DNA of 64,000 bases from Kiritimatiellia bacterium (GCA_017405115.1 JAFRBA010000228.1:5282-69281), one strand, 5' to 3'; numbered from the stretch's first letter, positions 25,269 through 35,700 are shown. Program-made: numbers and translations. Notes: generated by a model not told the origin, from the letters alone.

Positions 25269-26108
25269 CTACCTTGCGCCTCCGTCGAATCCCGAGAGTA
25301 TCAGCTCCGCAAGACGGCGCATCCCCAGATCGCCAGGATGCTTCGCAACGCCTTTATGCTCAAAAAGGCCGAGCGCCATGTTTTCGTCCCTGTCGCCCAG
25401 CGGCCCCGCGTCGACGTATATCGCCCCAACCTCACTGGCGGCTTTTGCCGTGCAGCCCGCCTTGACGACGTTTCGCCAGAACGGAGAGCGCATTACGACC
25501 TTGGGGCGCTTCGCGCTTTCGACAAGGGGCCTTGCGAGACGCACGAGGAACTGCGTGTAGTCCAAGACGTCCGACTCCATTACCGAAGGCACGTTCTCGC
25601 CTATCGCTATCACGACGTAGTCGGGCGCATACGCCACGTCGTCCGCGAGGTCGGTGTACTCCTCGAGGTTCGCCCTGTAGTTCCGCTCCAGGACGGCGAT
25701 GTTGCGGATGCGGTAGTCGGCTCGCTCGCCGCGGCGCTTCTCGAGGCCCGCTATGAGCAGGTGGGCGAAGTCCTTGTCGCGCGAAGTGGCCGCCATGCCC
25801 CAGTCTGCGTTCCATCCGATCTTCGGAGCGCGTCCGTGGGCCGCGATGGAATTCCCGTATATGAGCACCTTGAACTGGCCGCCGCACCTGCGCTCATGGC
25901 AGCTTATCTTCGCGCCCGGGTTCATCATCTCGGCTCCCATGCGCTTCGCGTCGCTGACGACGAACTTCGGGGCGACGGCGTCCTTGCCGACTTCCTGAGC
26001 CTCATCTCCGTGAGGGACTCGATCCGGCGTGGCATGAAGCGAAAATGCCGCCATCAAGGAAACCAAGCCAATCTGAATCTTTCTCACGACGAGCGACTCG
26101 CGCGTCAA
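25269..26108 (-). CDS. Exported SGNH/GDSL-type esterase
   Basis: A 279-residue protein with a signal-like start (KIQIGLVSLMAAFSLHA) and an SGNH hydrolase core. Block I is FKVLIYGNSIAAHG (the usual G-D-S replaced by G-N-S), block III is VIAIGENVPS (Gly-Glu-Asn) and block V candidate is GDLGMRRLAE near the C-terminus, where the usual D-x-x-H is not obvious. Family members deacylate sugars or cleave carboxylic esters. The likely start is TTG at 26108, which overlaps the stop of the upstream gene; a GTG at 26087 would also keep the signal peptide. It is co-translated with the GH20-like gene, suggesting a joint role in removing acyl groups. The imperfect catalytic blocks lower certainty. Confidence 0.6.
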   Translation of the reverse strand: MTRESLVVRKIQIGLVSLMAAFSLHATPDRVPHGDEAQEVGKDAVAPKFVVSDAKRMGAEMMNPGAKISCHERRCGGQFKVLIYGNSIAAHGRAPKIGWNADWGMAATSRDKDFAHLLIAGLEKRRGERADYRIRNIAVLERNYRANLEEYTDLADDVAYAPDYVVIAIGENVPSVMESDVLDYTQFLVRLARPLVESAKRPKVVMRSPFWRNVVKAGCTAKAASEVGAIYVDAGPLGDRDENMALGLFEHKGVAKHPGDLGMRRLAELILSGFDGGAR

Positions 26109-27205
26109 CCCTTGATCGCCTCGGCGAATATGTCGATGCCGCGCCGGTTGATCTCAAAGGCTTCGTCATCCTTGAGGCACTCCCACGGCGCCATGAGGAA
26201 CCCTAGCAGGCGCTCCGGCGCGATGACCTCTCGACATGTCTTCACGAGCTTGCCCATCACGTCGTCCGCGCCGATTTTCAGGTTGCGCCGCCCTTCTCCG
26301 GCCCAGTTCGTGCCGCACGGAATCTGGTCGAAGCCAGCCTTCTCCAGATCCCAGAACTGGACGAGCCTCTCCAAGTCGCTTGTCTTGTTCGTCCTGGGGT
26401 CGAAACCGCCGTACCACTCGTCGTAGTACCAGTTGGACATCACCACGCTCTTCGGGCTGCGCTTCAGGAACTCCGGATGCCGCCACCCGTAGTCGCTCCA
26501 GCACCATGGTCTCGCCCCCAGACGTTCCACGGTTCGCACGAGATGCAGATAATCGTGCATCCAGAACTCCTCCGTCCGCGCAACGACGTAGGAATAATTG
26601 AGAATGTTGAGCTGATGGCTGGCGGATTCCTCGTCGCAGCCGATATGGATGAAGCGCGGATGGTCGAATATCTCGTACACGTCGCGCAGGACGTCTTCAC
26701 ACACCTGGTAGTAGGCGGGCGTGGAGACCATGCGCCGGTACTGTTTGAGCCAGCCGTTGTGCGAGGTCGAGAAGTTGAGCTTCGGGACCGACTCCACGCC
26801 AAGGCGCCGGAGCCGACGCACCTCCGCCTGCAGCTTCTCCACGCTCCACGACCCACGGATCGACAGTTCGGGATGGCTCGGATAGACCACGCCTTCGCCG
26901 ACGTCGATCACGATCATGTTCACGCCCTTCTGCACGGCATAGTCGGTCGTCTTTAGCCAAAGGTCGTCTTTGCTGCGGAGGTCGCAGTCCGGCTTGGGCG
27001 CCTTGCATTTTCCGGGATCGACATCCGACGGGAACCAGTCGCACCACATGTTGTGGCCGAGGTGCAGCAGCAGCGCACGTATGTCGCCCAGCTTCGGCAG
27101 CGGCGCAGCTGCGGTCTGTGTGCCAGCCAAGATGCACTTCGCCTCCACAGCGGCGGCGCAGGCCGACATCTTCAGGAACGCTCTTCTATCGATTTTACTG
27201 TTCAT
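26105..27205 (-). CDS. Tat-exported GH20-like TIM-barrel protein
   Basis: A 366-residue protein with a Tat-type leader (DRRAFLKMSACAAAVEA). The barrel contains RFIHIGCDEESASHQ, which matches the GH20 strand carrying the catalytic Asp-Glu pair (usually H-x-G-G-D-E). It also has KGVNMIVIDVGEGVVYPSHP early on and WCWSDYGWRHPEF and MSNWYYDEWYGG later, as expected for sugar-contacting loops. GH20 enzymes are retaining beta-N-acetylhexosaminidases using substrate assistance. The protein lacks the N-terminal GH20b domain, so it may be a divergent relative. The start at 27205 follows AAGGAG. It leads a two-gene unit with the SGNH esterase. Confidence 0.6.
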   Translation of the reverse strand: MNSKIDRRAFLKMSACAAAVEAKCILAGTQTAAAPLPKLGDIRALLLHLGHNMWCDWFPSDVDPGKCKAPKPDCDLRSKDDLWLKTTDYAVQKGVNMIVIDVGEGVVYPSHPELSIRGSWSVEKLQAEVRRLRRLGVESVPKLNFSTSHNGWLKQYRRMVSTPAYYQVCEDVLRDVYEIFDHPRFIHIGCDEESASHQLNILNYSYVVARTEEFWMHDYLHLVRTVERLGARPWCWSDYGWRHPEFLKRSPKSVVMSNWYYDEWYGGFDPRTNKTSDLERLVQFWDLEKAGFDQIPCGTNWAGEGRRNLKIGADDVMGKLVKTCREVIAPERLLGFLMAPWECLKDDEAFEINRRGIDIFAEAIKG

Positions 27206-27272
27206 CTTCTTTTTGCTCCTTGTCGTTAAGCCGCAAATTCTACGATATCCGCACCTGCTGGGTCGGCACAAC

Positions 27273-27680
27273 TCAGCATGAAGCGATGAAATCGGCCGGG
27301 GATACCGCCTTCACTGGTGACACGGCAAAATCTGCCACGTTTCGGGTAACGATGCGTTCGCATCCAGCCGACACCGCCGCTGACGCAACAAGCGCATCCT
27401 CAAAATCAGCCATGCCAAAACCTCGCGCAGCGGCGATTTCACCCTGCCCAATGGCTGCCGCATTGAACGAATCAAACACCCATTCCATCGCACCATCGCG
27501 CTGTTTGCGGGTGACAGCAGAACCCAGAAGATAATAAATCGTCGGATAGGCATGGACAGCCAGAAACGGGGTTTCACCCTGTTCAACAATCTTGAGGAAC
27601 GCAGTCTTGGAAGTCTCGTAGAACGGCTTGCGTCCTCCTACAATGTCAAGAACCACGTTTATGTCAAGCATCACCTTCAT
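27273..27680 (-). CDS. vapC: PIN-domain ribonuclease toxin (VapC-like)
   Basis: The 135 residues form one PIN domain. The first strand MLDINVVLDI carries Asp6, the centre has the acidic pair in ADFEDALVASAA (Glu94/Asp95), and the end has TRNVADF (113-119), all standard for the metal-binding site of VapC nucleases. VapC toxins cut tRNA or rRNA and are held inactive by the upstream antitoxin. Its ATG overlaps the antitoxin stop as ATGA. Base composition is noticeably less GC-rich than the neighbours, consistent with recent acquisition. The first Asp is followed by Ile-Asn rather than the more usual Thr/Ser-Asn. Confidence 0.85.
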   Translation of the reverse strand: MKVMLDINVVLDIVGGRKPFYETSKTAFLKIVEQGETPFLAVHAYPTIYYLLGSAVTRKQRDGAMEWVFDSFNAAAIGQGEIAAARGFGMADFEDALVASAAVSAGCERIVTRNVADFAVSPVKAVSPADFIASC

Positions 27681-28006
27681 GCGTGACGCCTTTCGACAAT
27701 TGCTCGCCGACTTTCAGCACGCTCTAGATCTAACGGCAGAGAGATTGCAAGTGAGGAAAGGCGGTCAAGCGACCGCTTTGCCTTCCTCATGCGAACCTTG
27801 ATTGTCGATGACACTGTTTTGGACGCAGCTATCGTTCGTTCAACCTCCTGCTCGTCGGGGACAGGAAGCGACTGCAGCAGAACACCCCCGCTTGCACCGA
27901 GCATAAGCAAGGTTGTCCCAGAATGCCAACCATAGCGTTTCCGGAATGCATCCGGCACAACCACCTGGCCTTTAGAGGACATCTTTGCCGTTCCTATCGT
28001 GTACAT
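27677..28006 (-). CDS. vapB: AbrB/MazE-type antitoxin (VapB-like)
   Basis: The 109-residue protein starts with an AbrB-like swapped-hairpin DNA-binding domain, SSKGQVVVPDAFRKRYG (10-26). A linker and a basic, helical C-terminal region that would wrap the toxin follow. Such antitoxins repress their own promoter and neutralise VapC. It has its own strong promoter and a clear AAAGGAG site 6-7 bases before the ATG, so it is independent of the enzyme operons on both sides. The C-terminal tail is longer than in many VapB proteins (usually 70-90 residues). Confidence 0.8.
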   Translation of the reverse strand: MYTIGTAKMSSKGQVVVPDAFRKRYGWHSGTTLLMLGASGGVLLQSLPVPDEQEVERTIAASKTVSSTIKVRMRKAKRSLDRLSSLAISLPLDLERAESRRAIVERRHA

Positions 28007-28036
28007 TGCAAACTCCTTTCAAGTAAGACAAGTAGG

Positions 28037-28065
28037 AATATATCACTTTTCATCCCACATGTCAA
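28037..28065 (-). promoter_or_regulatory. Promoter of the vapBC module
   Basis: Minus strand: perfect TTGACA (28065-28060), 17-bp spacer, extended -10 TGATATATT ending at 28037. Predicted start about 28030, leaving a 24-nt leader with AAAGGAG. It overlaps the last codons of the upstream gene. It is the best -35 match in the window. Confidence 0.8.
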
Positions 28066-30815
28066 TGAGCCTGGATCTTGAGAGCGCCGTTCGCATGGGG
28101 CGGCAACGTGACGATAGCGATACGACGGGCGTCGTCGTACGTGAAGGCAAGCGGCTTGCCGTTGAGCGTGACCGAGGCGAGGGAGTCGAGGCGCGTCAAG
28201 ACGAGACGCGATTCCGTCTCGGGCCACGCGGCAATGCGGCATGTGAGCGTGTCCCCCTTCCGCGCCAAGTCCGTGGCGTCGCCCGCCGCATGCAGCAGCA
28301 CGGGCATCTTGCCGGGAAACGCGCGGAGCGCATAGTACGGAGACTTCAGCATCTCCGCAAGATTCTCCTGCACGTCGCCTGGATTGATCGGCGCCGGATT
28401 GCGCGTCTGCGCCTCGATGAAGATCGAGTCTGGCAACAACCCCTGCCTGTCGGGTTCGCTCGCCGGATACGTCTGGCGCACGCCGGAGGCGACGATGCCA
28501 TCCGCGATCTTCCGCCAAAACGACGCCTCGTCCCGCCTGCATAGCCGGAGATAGTCGTAGAGCGCGGCAGAATAGACGAGTCCGCACCACTGCACTGGAC
28601 GCCCCATCCAGCTGACGAGATCCCAGTTCGTCGCACCCATCACACCGCACGTCGCGTAGCAGCCGAAGGGATCCACGCCCTCGGGGAACGAAAACGGCGG
28701 CTTCACGAGGTAGACCATCGAAAGCCCGGTGTACGCCCAGTAGCGTGCGGCCTTGAGGTATTTCTCGTCTGGCCTCAGCAGATACCCTAGCGCACAGCAA
28801 CGCACCATCAGTCCGGACGCGATGATGTCCGGCGTGTGAAGCGGCATCTCCCACGGCTGAGCCCCGCGCGGCACCGTCCCCGCATAGCGGGCGAGAGCCT
28901 TGTCGAGCGCAGCGAGCGCCTTGGCGATCTCCGCCTCGTCGCCGCTCCATGTCGCGTCGACCAGCATCTCTTCCATCGCCATGGCAGTGTATCCGTTGCA
29001 GTCCTCCGCGCCGAGCGTCGAGCCAAGGTCCCGGCTTGGATCGCCAGTCGCCTTCCAGACGCGGTAACCGTCGGCCAGGCTCTTCGTCCTTTCGCGAAGC
29101 CGGGCATCGCGCGCGGCAATCCAAGAATCGACGTCACCCGCAAGAAGCGGCGCAACGGGACGCTGGATGTGCGAGACACACGCCTTGCCTATCTGCTTCG
29201 GATCGACAGCGGCGAACATATCCGACGCCGTCTCGCGAAGTCGCTTTACTAGCGCCGCGTCGGGATCGGGACGGCTCTCCATCTGCGCGGCAAGCCATTG
29301 CATAAGCGCAGGCGCGTCAGACGCCTGCTGGAGTGCGAACCCGGGCAGCGCGGCGTGGCGCACTTTCGTGCCTTCGCGCAGCTTTGAGTCGAGCCATCCG
29401 TGCGAAAGGAGCTTGAGCGTGTCCACGACATCGAACCTGTCGGGGGATGGCAGATTGTCGCGGTTGACGAGCGCAACGAGCGCGTCGGCGACAGTTGCGC
29501 CGTCACCGGCTCTGAGAAAGACCACGTGGGAGCCGCCGGAATAATGTTCCGCCTCGTAGATGCCGAGCTCGGACTCCGGACGCGCGGCGCCCACCGCCGG
29601 GAACCAGAACGCAAGGAGATGTCCGCCCGAATTGAACTGGCGGTCTGGCGTGTCGAAGACGACGGAGTACTGCCGCTTGCGCGGCATCATCCATTTCGCC
29701 GCAAGCCAAGCCTTCTCGTCCGTGAGCGCCGCAAACGGAGCGCAGATGCGCTGGAGCGCGGGGATAAGCCGGTTGCTCTCCGGCATGCGGATTTCCCTCG
29801 TGCTGGAAGAAGGCTCGTCATCAAGATACTCAAGGCCGGAGAGCATGGCCTGGTGCTTGCGGCCGTTAGAGGCGCGGTCTGCGAAGAGCGTGAGGTACGG
29901 AACATGCAGCACCTTCGTCCCGTCGCACTCGTATTTTGTCAAGATCGCAAGAGCTCGGTTCTCCTCCGCCTTGGCGAAGGATCGCGTCATCAGCCACTTG
30001 CGTCCTTCCGCGTCTCGGGTTTCCGCCGTAATCGCGAAGCCGTTCTTCGTGTGCTTTGCGGTCGCCTTCACCGTCGCCCAGTCGATCCGGCAGGGTCTTC
30101 CGTCCTTGCCGAGCACAACGCACGGCTCCCCGGGGTTGCACTCGACTGTCTTGCCGTGCGAATCGTACCGGAACGCGCCCATGCGCACCGGATCGTGGCG
30201 AAGCCGCCATCCCTCGCCTTCGAGCGTGATCGAGTCAGCTGGCAGGACAAGTTCCTGCGGCGTCGTGGGGTGGTAGGTCCAGAGAGGAGTCAGTATCTCG
30301 ACAGTGAACGACTTTATCGTGAAGCGGTCGCCGATCGCCGCCGGAGGATCGATGCGGAAGCTGCCGTCCACCGACGAGAAGCCCTTCACGGGCATGTCAA
30401 CCGAGAACCGCGTGTATGGTTCATAGCCACAAGCACGTAGGGCAAACTTCTTTCGCTCATCGTAGCCCTTGCCTTCCAGATTGTGGTATATCTCCCAAGC
30501 ACCGCCGCAGCTCGTGGGCTCGCAAGTGATGGTGAATCGCACCTTCGTCGCGCCTTCCGGCGCGGCGGGTATTGAAACCTTCGGGCCGAGGAACCACGGG
30601 TCGTTGTTCGTCACCGTGAAGGAGGTTCCGACTGCAGAAACATCGACGTCCTTGACATGATGCGCAGCCCGCCATCCGTTGTCGCCTTTCGTGAAGTCGC
30701 CCAGGACGATCTCCTGCGCCGAAGCCTGCAGCGAAAGGCCAACCGCAACTGACAGAAGAACCGCAACAGTTGACGCGATGAACCCGCGCCTGCTGTATGG
30801 ATGTGTGTATATCAT
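28062..30815 (-). CDS. Large Tat-exported protein, possible alpha/alpha-toroid enzyme
   Basis: A 917-residue protein of unknown function. The leader has a Tat-like SRRGFIAS (8-15) and a hydrophobic run. About 35-195 is a beta-sandwich resembling a carbohydrate-binding domain. 200-500 is beta-rich. 500-830 is mostly helical with paired aromatic/Trp motifs (TNWDLVSWMGRPVQW), as in alpha/alpha-barrel polysaccharide lyases and GH families. The last about 70 residues form a small beta domain (CRIAAWPETESRLVLTRLDS). No catalytic set is recognised. It begins six bases after the metallo-beta-lactamase-like gene and ends the five-gene unit. A polysaccharide lyase or unsaturated-sugar hydrolase would fit, but this is speculation. 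Confidence 0.6.
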   Translation of the reverse strand: MIYTHPYSRRGFIASTVAVLLSVAVGLSLQASAQEIVLGDFTKGDNGWRAAHHVKDVDVSAVGTSFTVTNNDPWFLGPKVSIPAAPEGATKVRFTITCEPTSCGGAWEIYHNLEGKGYDERKKFALRACGYEPYTRFSVDMPVKGFSSVDGSFRIDPPAAIGDRFTIKSFTVEILTPLWTYHPTTPQELVLPADSITLEGEGWRLRHDPVRMGAFRYDSHGKTVECNPGEPCVVLGKDGRPCRIDWATVKATAKHTKNGFAITAETRDAEGRKWLMTRSFAKAEENRALAILTKYECDGTKVLHVPYLTLFADRASNGRKHQAMLSGLEYLDDEPSSSTREIRMPESNRLIPALQRICAPFAALTDEKAWLAAKWMMPRKRQYSVVFDTPDRQFNSGGHLLAFWFPAVGAARPESELGIYEAEHYSGGSHVVFLRAGDGATVADALVALVNRDNLPSPDRFDVVDTLKLLSHGWLDSKLREGTKVRHAALPGFALQQASDAPALMQWLAAQMESRPDPDAALVKRLRETASDMFAAVDPKQIGKACVSHIQRPVAPLLAGDVDSWIAARDARLRERTKSLADGYRVWKATGDPSRDLGSTLGAEDCNGYTAMAMEEMLVDATWSGDEAEIAKALAALDKALARYAGTVPRGAQPWEMPLHTPDIIASGLMVRCCALGYLLRPDEKYLKAARYWAYTGLSMVYLVKPPFSFPEGVDPFGCYATCGVMGATNWDLVSWMGRPVQWCGLVYSAALYDYLRLCRRDEASFWRKIADGIVASGVRQTYPASEPDRQGLLPDSIFIEAQTRNPAPINPGDVQENLAEMLKSPYYALRAFPGKMPVLLHAAGDATDLARKGDTLTCRIAAWPETESRLVLTRLDSLASVTLNGKPLAFTYDDARRIAIVTLPPHANGALKIQAH

Positions 30816-30821
30816 GACTTC

Positions 30822-31829
30822 TTACTTCTTAGGGCCGAGCGCGGCGTCTCTGGTCAGGAGGAACTGGGACTTCACGCCGATGTCCTGCATCCAGCATTTC
30901 ACGTAGTTGGTGAGCCACGGGCCAGAGCCGTAGCCCCTCCCGGCATGGTTGTTGTCCCAAAGCCACTGCGGCGTTGGCCACACGCAGATCTCCGGCTTCA
31001 CGGCTTCGTAGAAGTTCTTGTTCGCGCCGTTCTGCCCGTGGTGCGAGAGGAACACGACATCGCTCTTGATCTTCTCGGGCGGGAGCTTCTTGAGCATCTT
31101 GTCGGCCATCGGCCATCCTATGTCGCCGGTGACGAGGATCGACTTGCCGCCGTTAATGACGCGAAAGCAGATGCTGGAGTTGTTGATGGAATTGCCCTTC
31201 ATCGAGAGGTCGTAGTCGTTGAGACACTCAAACGTAAGCCCCTCGCCGAAATTCCACATCTTCCCGACCTTCGGAGTCTCAACCTTCAACTTGCTCTTCT
31301 TGAGATTTTTCAGGAACGGCGTCACGTAGGGGAGACTATCCTTTTCCGTCTCGGCGATGAAGTCAAGCGGCAGGAACTTGTGTACGACCTTCTTGATTTT
31401 CAGTCCTTCCTGCTTCGGCTTCGTGAGAATGTCGGCGAGCGCGCCGTAGTGGTCGCAGTGCGCGTGGGTGAGGAACCATGCCTCGACCGTGCCGCCAAGC
31501 TCCTTCAGCGCGGGAACGAGGAAGTCCGCGTCCTTCGGCCAGCCGCCGTCGATCATCACCACCTTGCCGGAGGGCGACTTGAAGAGTGTGGAGAGCATCA
31601 CGTTGTTGCCGCGGTCGGCAAACATGTACATCGTCCATCCGCCGTTGAAGTACGGCGTGACGTAAACCTTCAGTCCGTCGCGCCCGACAGTGGACGCTTG
31701 CGCGTCCCCGCGCGCCAGGCCGTGCGGCATGGCGGGCATGTCGTCTCCCAGCGCCGTGCCCACGGCTCCCGCCGCAAACGCCGACGCCAAAAACCCACGA
31801 CGGCTTAAATCACAGTTTGAATTCTTCAT
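30822..31829 (-). CDS. Tat-exported metallo-beta-lactamase-fold hydrolase
   Basis: A 335-residue protein with a Tat leader (LSRRGFLASAFAAGAVGTA). The metal motif THAHCDHYGAL gives His122, His124, Asp126 and His127; MIDGG (92-96), VTGDIG and LSHHGQNGANKNFYEA supply the later ligands. The pattern is closest to ComEC/Rec2-type and related exported phosphodiesterase or nuclease-like members, rather than to true beta-lactamases. It lies between the EEP phosphatase and the large unknown Tat protein, with an AAAGGA site. Substrate unknown; phosphodiester or lactone cleavage outside the cytoplasm is the most that can be said. Confidence 0.75.
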   Translation of the reverse strand: MKNSNCDLSRRGFLASAFAAGAVGTALGDDMPAMPHGLARGDAQASTVGRDGLKVYVTPYFNGGWTMYMFADRGNNVMLSTLFKSPSGKVVMIDGGWPKDADFLVPALKELGGTVEAWFLTHAHCDHYGALADILTKPKQEGLKIKKVVHKFLPLDFIAETEKDSLPYVTPFLKNLKKSKLKVETPKVGKMWNFGEGLTFECLNDYDLSMKGNSINNSSICFRVINGGKSILVTGDIGWPMADKMLKKLPPEKIKSDVVFLSHHGQNGANKNFYEAVKPEICVWPTPQWLWDNNHAGRGYGSGPWLTNYVKCWMQDIGVKSQFLLTRDAALGPKK

Positions 31830-31865
31830 TGTTTTTCCTTTCTTTCCGCAAGCGCGGACTTGCTC

Positions 31866-32768
31866 TTATGGACACGGCCACTCCATGACCACCCTTATCG
31901 GGAAATGGTCGGAGGGATAGAAATTGTCGCCGTAGAAGTCGCCGAACGTCTCGTGGCTCGCCACCTTCGTGCCGGGCGTCAGGAAGACATGGTCGATGCG
32001 GTTCCCGGCCTTCTCGTCCTCCTGTTCGGGCGGCACGAACTTCCAGCAGTTGTCCGTGCGGAACGGCCCCTTCGGAGGCGTCGCGCTGATTTCATAGGCG
32101 CGGGAAAGCGTCTTCTTCGCCAATTGGATCTGCGGCGACTCGACGCGCGAGTTGAAGTCGCCGCAGAGGATCACGGGAAGTCCTTCACGGTTCTTCTCGG
32201 CGATCTTCGACAGCACAAGCTCCATCCCCTTCTCGCGCGCCATCTGGCTGCGATGGTCGAAGTGCGTGTTGAAAAACAGGAACTTGCGTCCGTCAACGCA
32301 GTCCGTCATCCGCGCCCAGGTGCAGGCGCGGACGCACATCGTGCCCCAGGACTTCACGCCCGGCACGTCCGGCGTCTCGGAAAGCCCGAACCAGCCCCAT
32401 TCGTCAACGCGGAACCGGTCCTTCCGGAAGAAGATGCCGTTTGCATGGCTTGTACGCGAGCGCTCGGCGTCGTTCGTCGCGACGCCGACAAGTCCCCATT
32501 CCGGAAACGCCTTGCGAATGAAGTCCGCCTGCTGCGTACAGACCTCCTGAAGCCCCATCAGGTCGAAGCCCTTGTCATTTATGAGCCCCGTGACGTACGG
32601 CATCCGCGCCTCCCACTTCGGGAAACGCGGATCCTTCTCCCACTTGTCCATCGTGGCGAGCCGGATGTTCCATGTGCCGAAGCGAATCGGCGTGGCGCAA
32701 AGCGCCATCGTCCATAGCGCCCCGGCTGCAAACAAAAGGATCTTTCTCGATTTCATCATTTCACGCAT
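31866..32768 (-). CDS. Exported endonuclease/exonuclease/phosphatase family protein
   Basis: The 300 residues make a complete EEP domain behind a signal peptide (KILLFAAGALWTMALCA). Family residues are all present: TWNIR (Asn34), LQEV (Glu75), THFDHR (168-173), CGDFNSR (Asp204, Asn206), NRIDHVF (Asp259, His260) and SDHFPI (Asp287, His288). Such exported proteins cleave phosphodiesters or phosphate monoesters using Mg2+; polysaccharide loci often carry one of unknown substrate. The start overlaps the stop of the LamG gene as TGATG, so the two are translationally coupled. A second EEP domain closes the fusion protein at 5.7-10.5 kb. Confidence 0.85.
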   Translation of the reverse strand: MREMMKSRKILLFAAGALWTMALCATPIRFGTWNIRLATMDKWEKDPRFPKWEARMPYVTGLINDKGFDLMGLQEVCTQQADFIRKAFPEWGLVGVATNDAERSRTSHANGIFFRKDRFRVDEWGWFGLSETPDVPGVKSWGTMCVRACTWARMTDCVDGRKFLFFNTHFDHRSQMAREKGMELVLSKIAEKNREGLPVILCGDFNSRVESPQIQLAKKTLSRAYEISATPPKGPFRTDNCWKFVPPEQEDEKAGNRIDHVFLTPGTKVASHETFGDFYGDNFYPSDHFPIRVVMEWPCP

Positions 32769-35700
32769 CAGCGGATGATGATACGCATCCTATGCCAGAA
32801 CCAGACAAGCTTCGTACCACCGTCCGTGACGGCCAACCGCCCCCTGCCCACTCTGTTGTTGGCAAGCCTCTGCAACGAGTCGGTGGAATTGGATACGCAC
32901 GAGATGAGCGTAACGGTGTCGCCCTTGAACGCCGAGGCGTCTACGACGAGCTTGACGGGATCGACCGCGAAAGTCTCCTCGTCAGCATCCACCGTAACGC
33001 CGCCCGCTGTGGCAATTGGCGCCTCCGCAAAGCCGCCCGCCGGGATTGTGAACTTAAGCCGCGCACCCATGCGCAGGCGGACGGAATCCATGCCATCGCC
33101 AGAGACGTTGATTTTCGACGCCTCGCCAGCCACGTTCACGAAGTCGTTCGAGCTGGCGGCGGAGGAGACCTTGGACCCTACGAGCAGCTTGACGCAGTTC
33201 ACCGTCGCGTTGCTCACGTTGACGCCGCAGAACGACGTATTGCCGCAGATGCCGACCTCAAGACGCGCCCTTGCCCCGTCCTCGCCGTAGCCGAAGACGG
33301 AACCGTCCAACACGTTCAGCACATTGCCCATTGAAAAGGCCGTGGTGTTGTTCGCTCCCGCGCCGACGACAAAGCGGGACATGCCCGACCCCTTCATCAC
33401 GAGCTTGGCGCTGTTCTGCAAAGTGAACAACGCACCTCCGCCGTTCGGACCCTTATCCAAGGAGGCGCCGACCACGAACGGATAGCCCTGCAGCGTCACC
33501 GTTGCGTTATTCACGACGAAGCGGCTTCTGTTGCCGGGGGCGGTGTCATAGTTCCGTCCAAAGACGTTGACCGTGCCCCCAAGCGGCGCGAAATGCTCGT
33601 AGCCCCCAGTTATGGTAAGGGATGCACCGTCACTAACCGTCACATCCACGTCGCGGTGGATGTAAAGGCCGCTCGCGCCGACGGAAGCCGTCGTGCCCGA
33701 GCCCGTGAACTCGATCTGCGCACGGTCGTACACTCCTTCTTCGTAGGTCGAGAGGCGATTCTGCGTGGCAAACGTATAAAGACCCTTACTCGTGAACTTC
33801 GCTCCGCCCGAAACGCGAAGCCGCGTGAACGGACCCTCCATACGGAATGTCTTGTTGATGGAGACCGTCGTATCCGCGCCCTCCACAAGGAACGATCCGG
33901 AGCCGCGCACAAATGCATTGGCATAGTCGTTGTGGAGCTGAGTGCCTGGCGTGCGCTCAGCCAATGCACCGATCATGACACCCTCTGCAACGAACGTGCC
34001 GTTCGTGAGCGTCAGGCTGGCGTAGCGATTCCCCTCAACGCCCCGTGCACCATCCGCCTGATAGTCGCCCAGCACCGTGAACGTCTTGCCGCCCATGTCG
34101 AATGTCGCGTCGACATACCGCCCCCACTTCTCCACGTTGCCGTTCCGCGCCCGCATCGCGGCGACCGTCCGGTCCTTGGCGAGCGTGATCTTGTAGGTTC
34201 CCAGCGGCAGATTGACGGTGTAGCTCGCATCGGGGACCCTGACCGTCTGGTCAAGATCGACCCAGTTGCCGTACGTGTCGAAGTAGCCATCTCCGATCTC
34301 GCTCGACGGGCCGTGCCACGTAAGCGGGTTCTCGAAACGCACCCTGTCGATTTCGCTGTTCGACCAGACTCTCGTATTGGACGGCACGTTGTCGTAGAGG
34401 CGGACGGAGTAGACGCGTCCGTAAAAGGCCGCGCCGCTTGACCGCGCGCCGACCTGAACGTAATTTGCGCCGGCGCCCCAGTCGTCAAGTTCGCCTTCGC
34501 GGGCCGGCGTCTTCCTCGTCTCATACGTCTTGCTCACACCGTCGGCGTATGCGTTTGTCGTCGCAACGTCTCTTGTCGTCGCGAGCGAGTGAAGGCCGAG
34601 ATCTGAATTGTCGAGCACCTTGTACAGGCCCTCGTAGTTGCACCATTGCGCGCGATATGTGCCAAGGACGCAATAGTAGCCGGCCACGCCGCCAGAGAAA
34701 AGCCAGGCATTGGCGCCTGCCACATCGTGCCTGAACACAATCTCCATGGACGTGAATGTCTGCGGCGTCGTCCCGTAGGCGCCAGACGGCGAACCGCCGA
34801 CGCAGTAAAGGGAACCGTCTTTCCACAAACTGTTGTTGAGAGTGAGGTCTTGGCCTCCACTTACGAGGTTCTTCCAAATGTTTGTCGCCTCGTCGTACTG
34901 CCCCGCGCCGACATTCTCTTTCGCGTCCCAGAACGACGTCATGCCCGTCTTGTCGTACATTGCGCTCGTGTAGAAGCGCTTTACGTCGATGGCGTGGTTG
35001 CGGGCGATCTCCTCGTCCGTCAGCACGCGGCTGTAGAAGCGAATGGCGTAGATTTCGCCCTCCCATCCGTAGTTCGCCGACATCGAAGACGTCACAACCC
35101 TGCCGCCGAGCGAGAACACGCCGTCGCCGGCGCCCCAGTCGTTGACGCTCGTGCCGCAGTACCGCTGGACGCCATCGCAATAGACATCGGCCACATCGTC
35201 GTTTTCGCCGTACGTCGCCACAAGTCCGGTCGGCACGTACGCCTGCATCTTGACGTAAGGCGTCGGACGCGACTTTACGACTTCCGCGCGCCCGTCGAAG
35301 TAGGCCCAGACAAATGGATAGGTCACGTTGCCATGGTCAAATACGATATACCGCGACCGGTCGCCAGACCAGAGCATAATGCGGGAGTATCGCCCCGACT
35401 CCTTAAAGAACACCTCGATCGTCTTGTACAGGGGCGCGGCGGTCTTGCCGAACGCCGCCGCCTTGCTGCTCGCAGTCTGATTCATGCTGAGCCCGATGCC
35501 CCTGCACCATGCGGCGCTGTTCGTGAGCGTCAGGTCGTTGTCGCCGGCCAAGTCCTTCCATGTCGTCGCGGTCGGAACGTGCACGCCCGTGCCTTGGTTG
35601 TCGATGCCGTCGTACTGACCAATAAGGCCGTCCTGCACGTAGCTCAAACTCGTAAGCGGCGCTTCAGGAGGGTCTTCCGGAGGCAGGAACCTCGCCTTGT

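Noticed and set aside
28062..30815. Heparinase or a named polysaccharide lyase
   Set aside because: Helical C-terminal region is suggestive, but no family-specific His/Tyr/Arg catalytic set could be identified.
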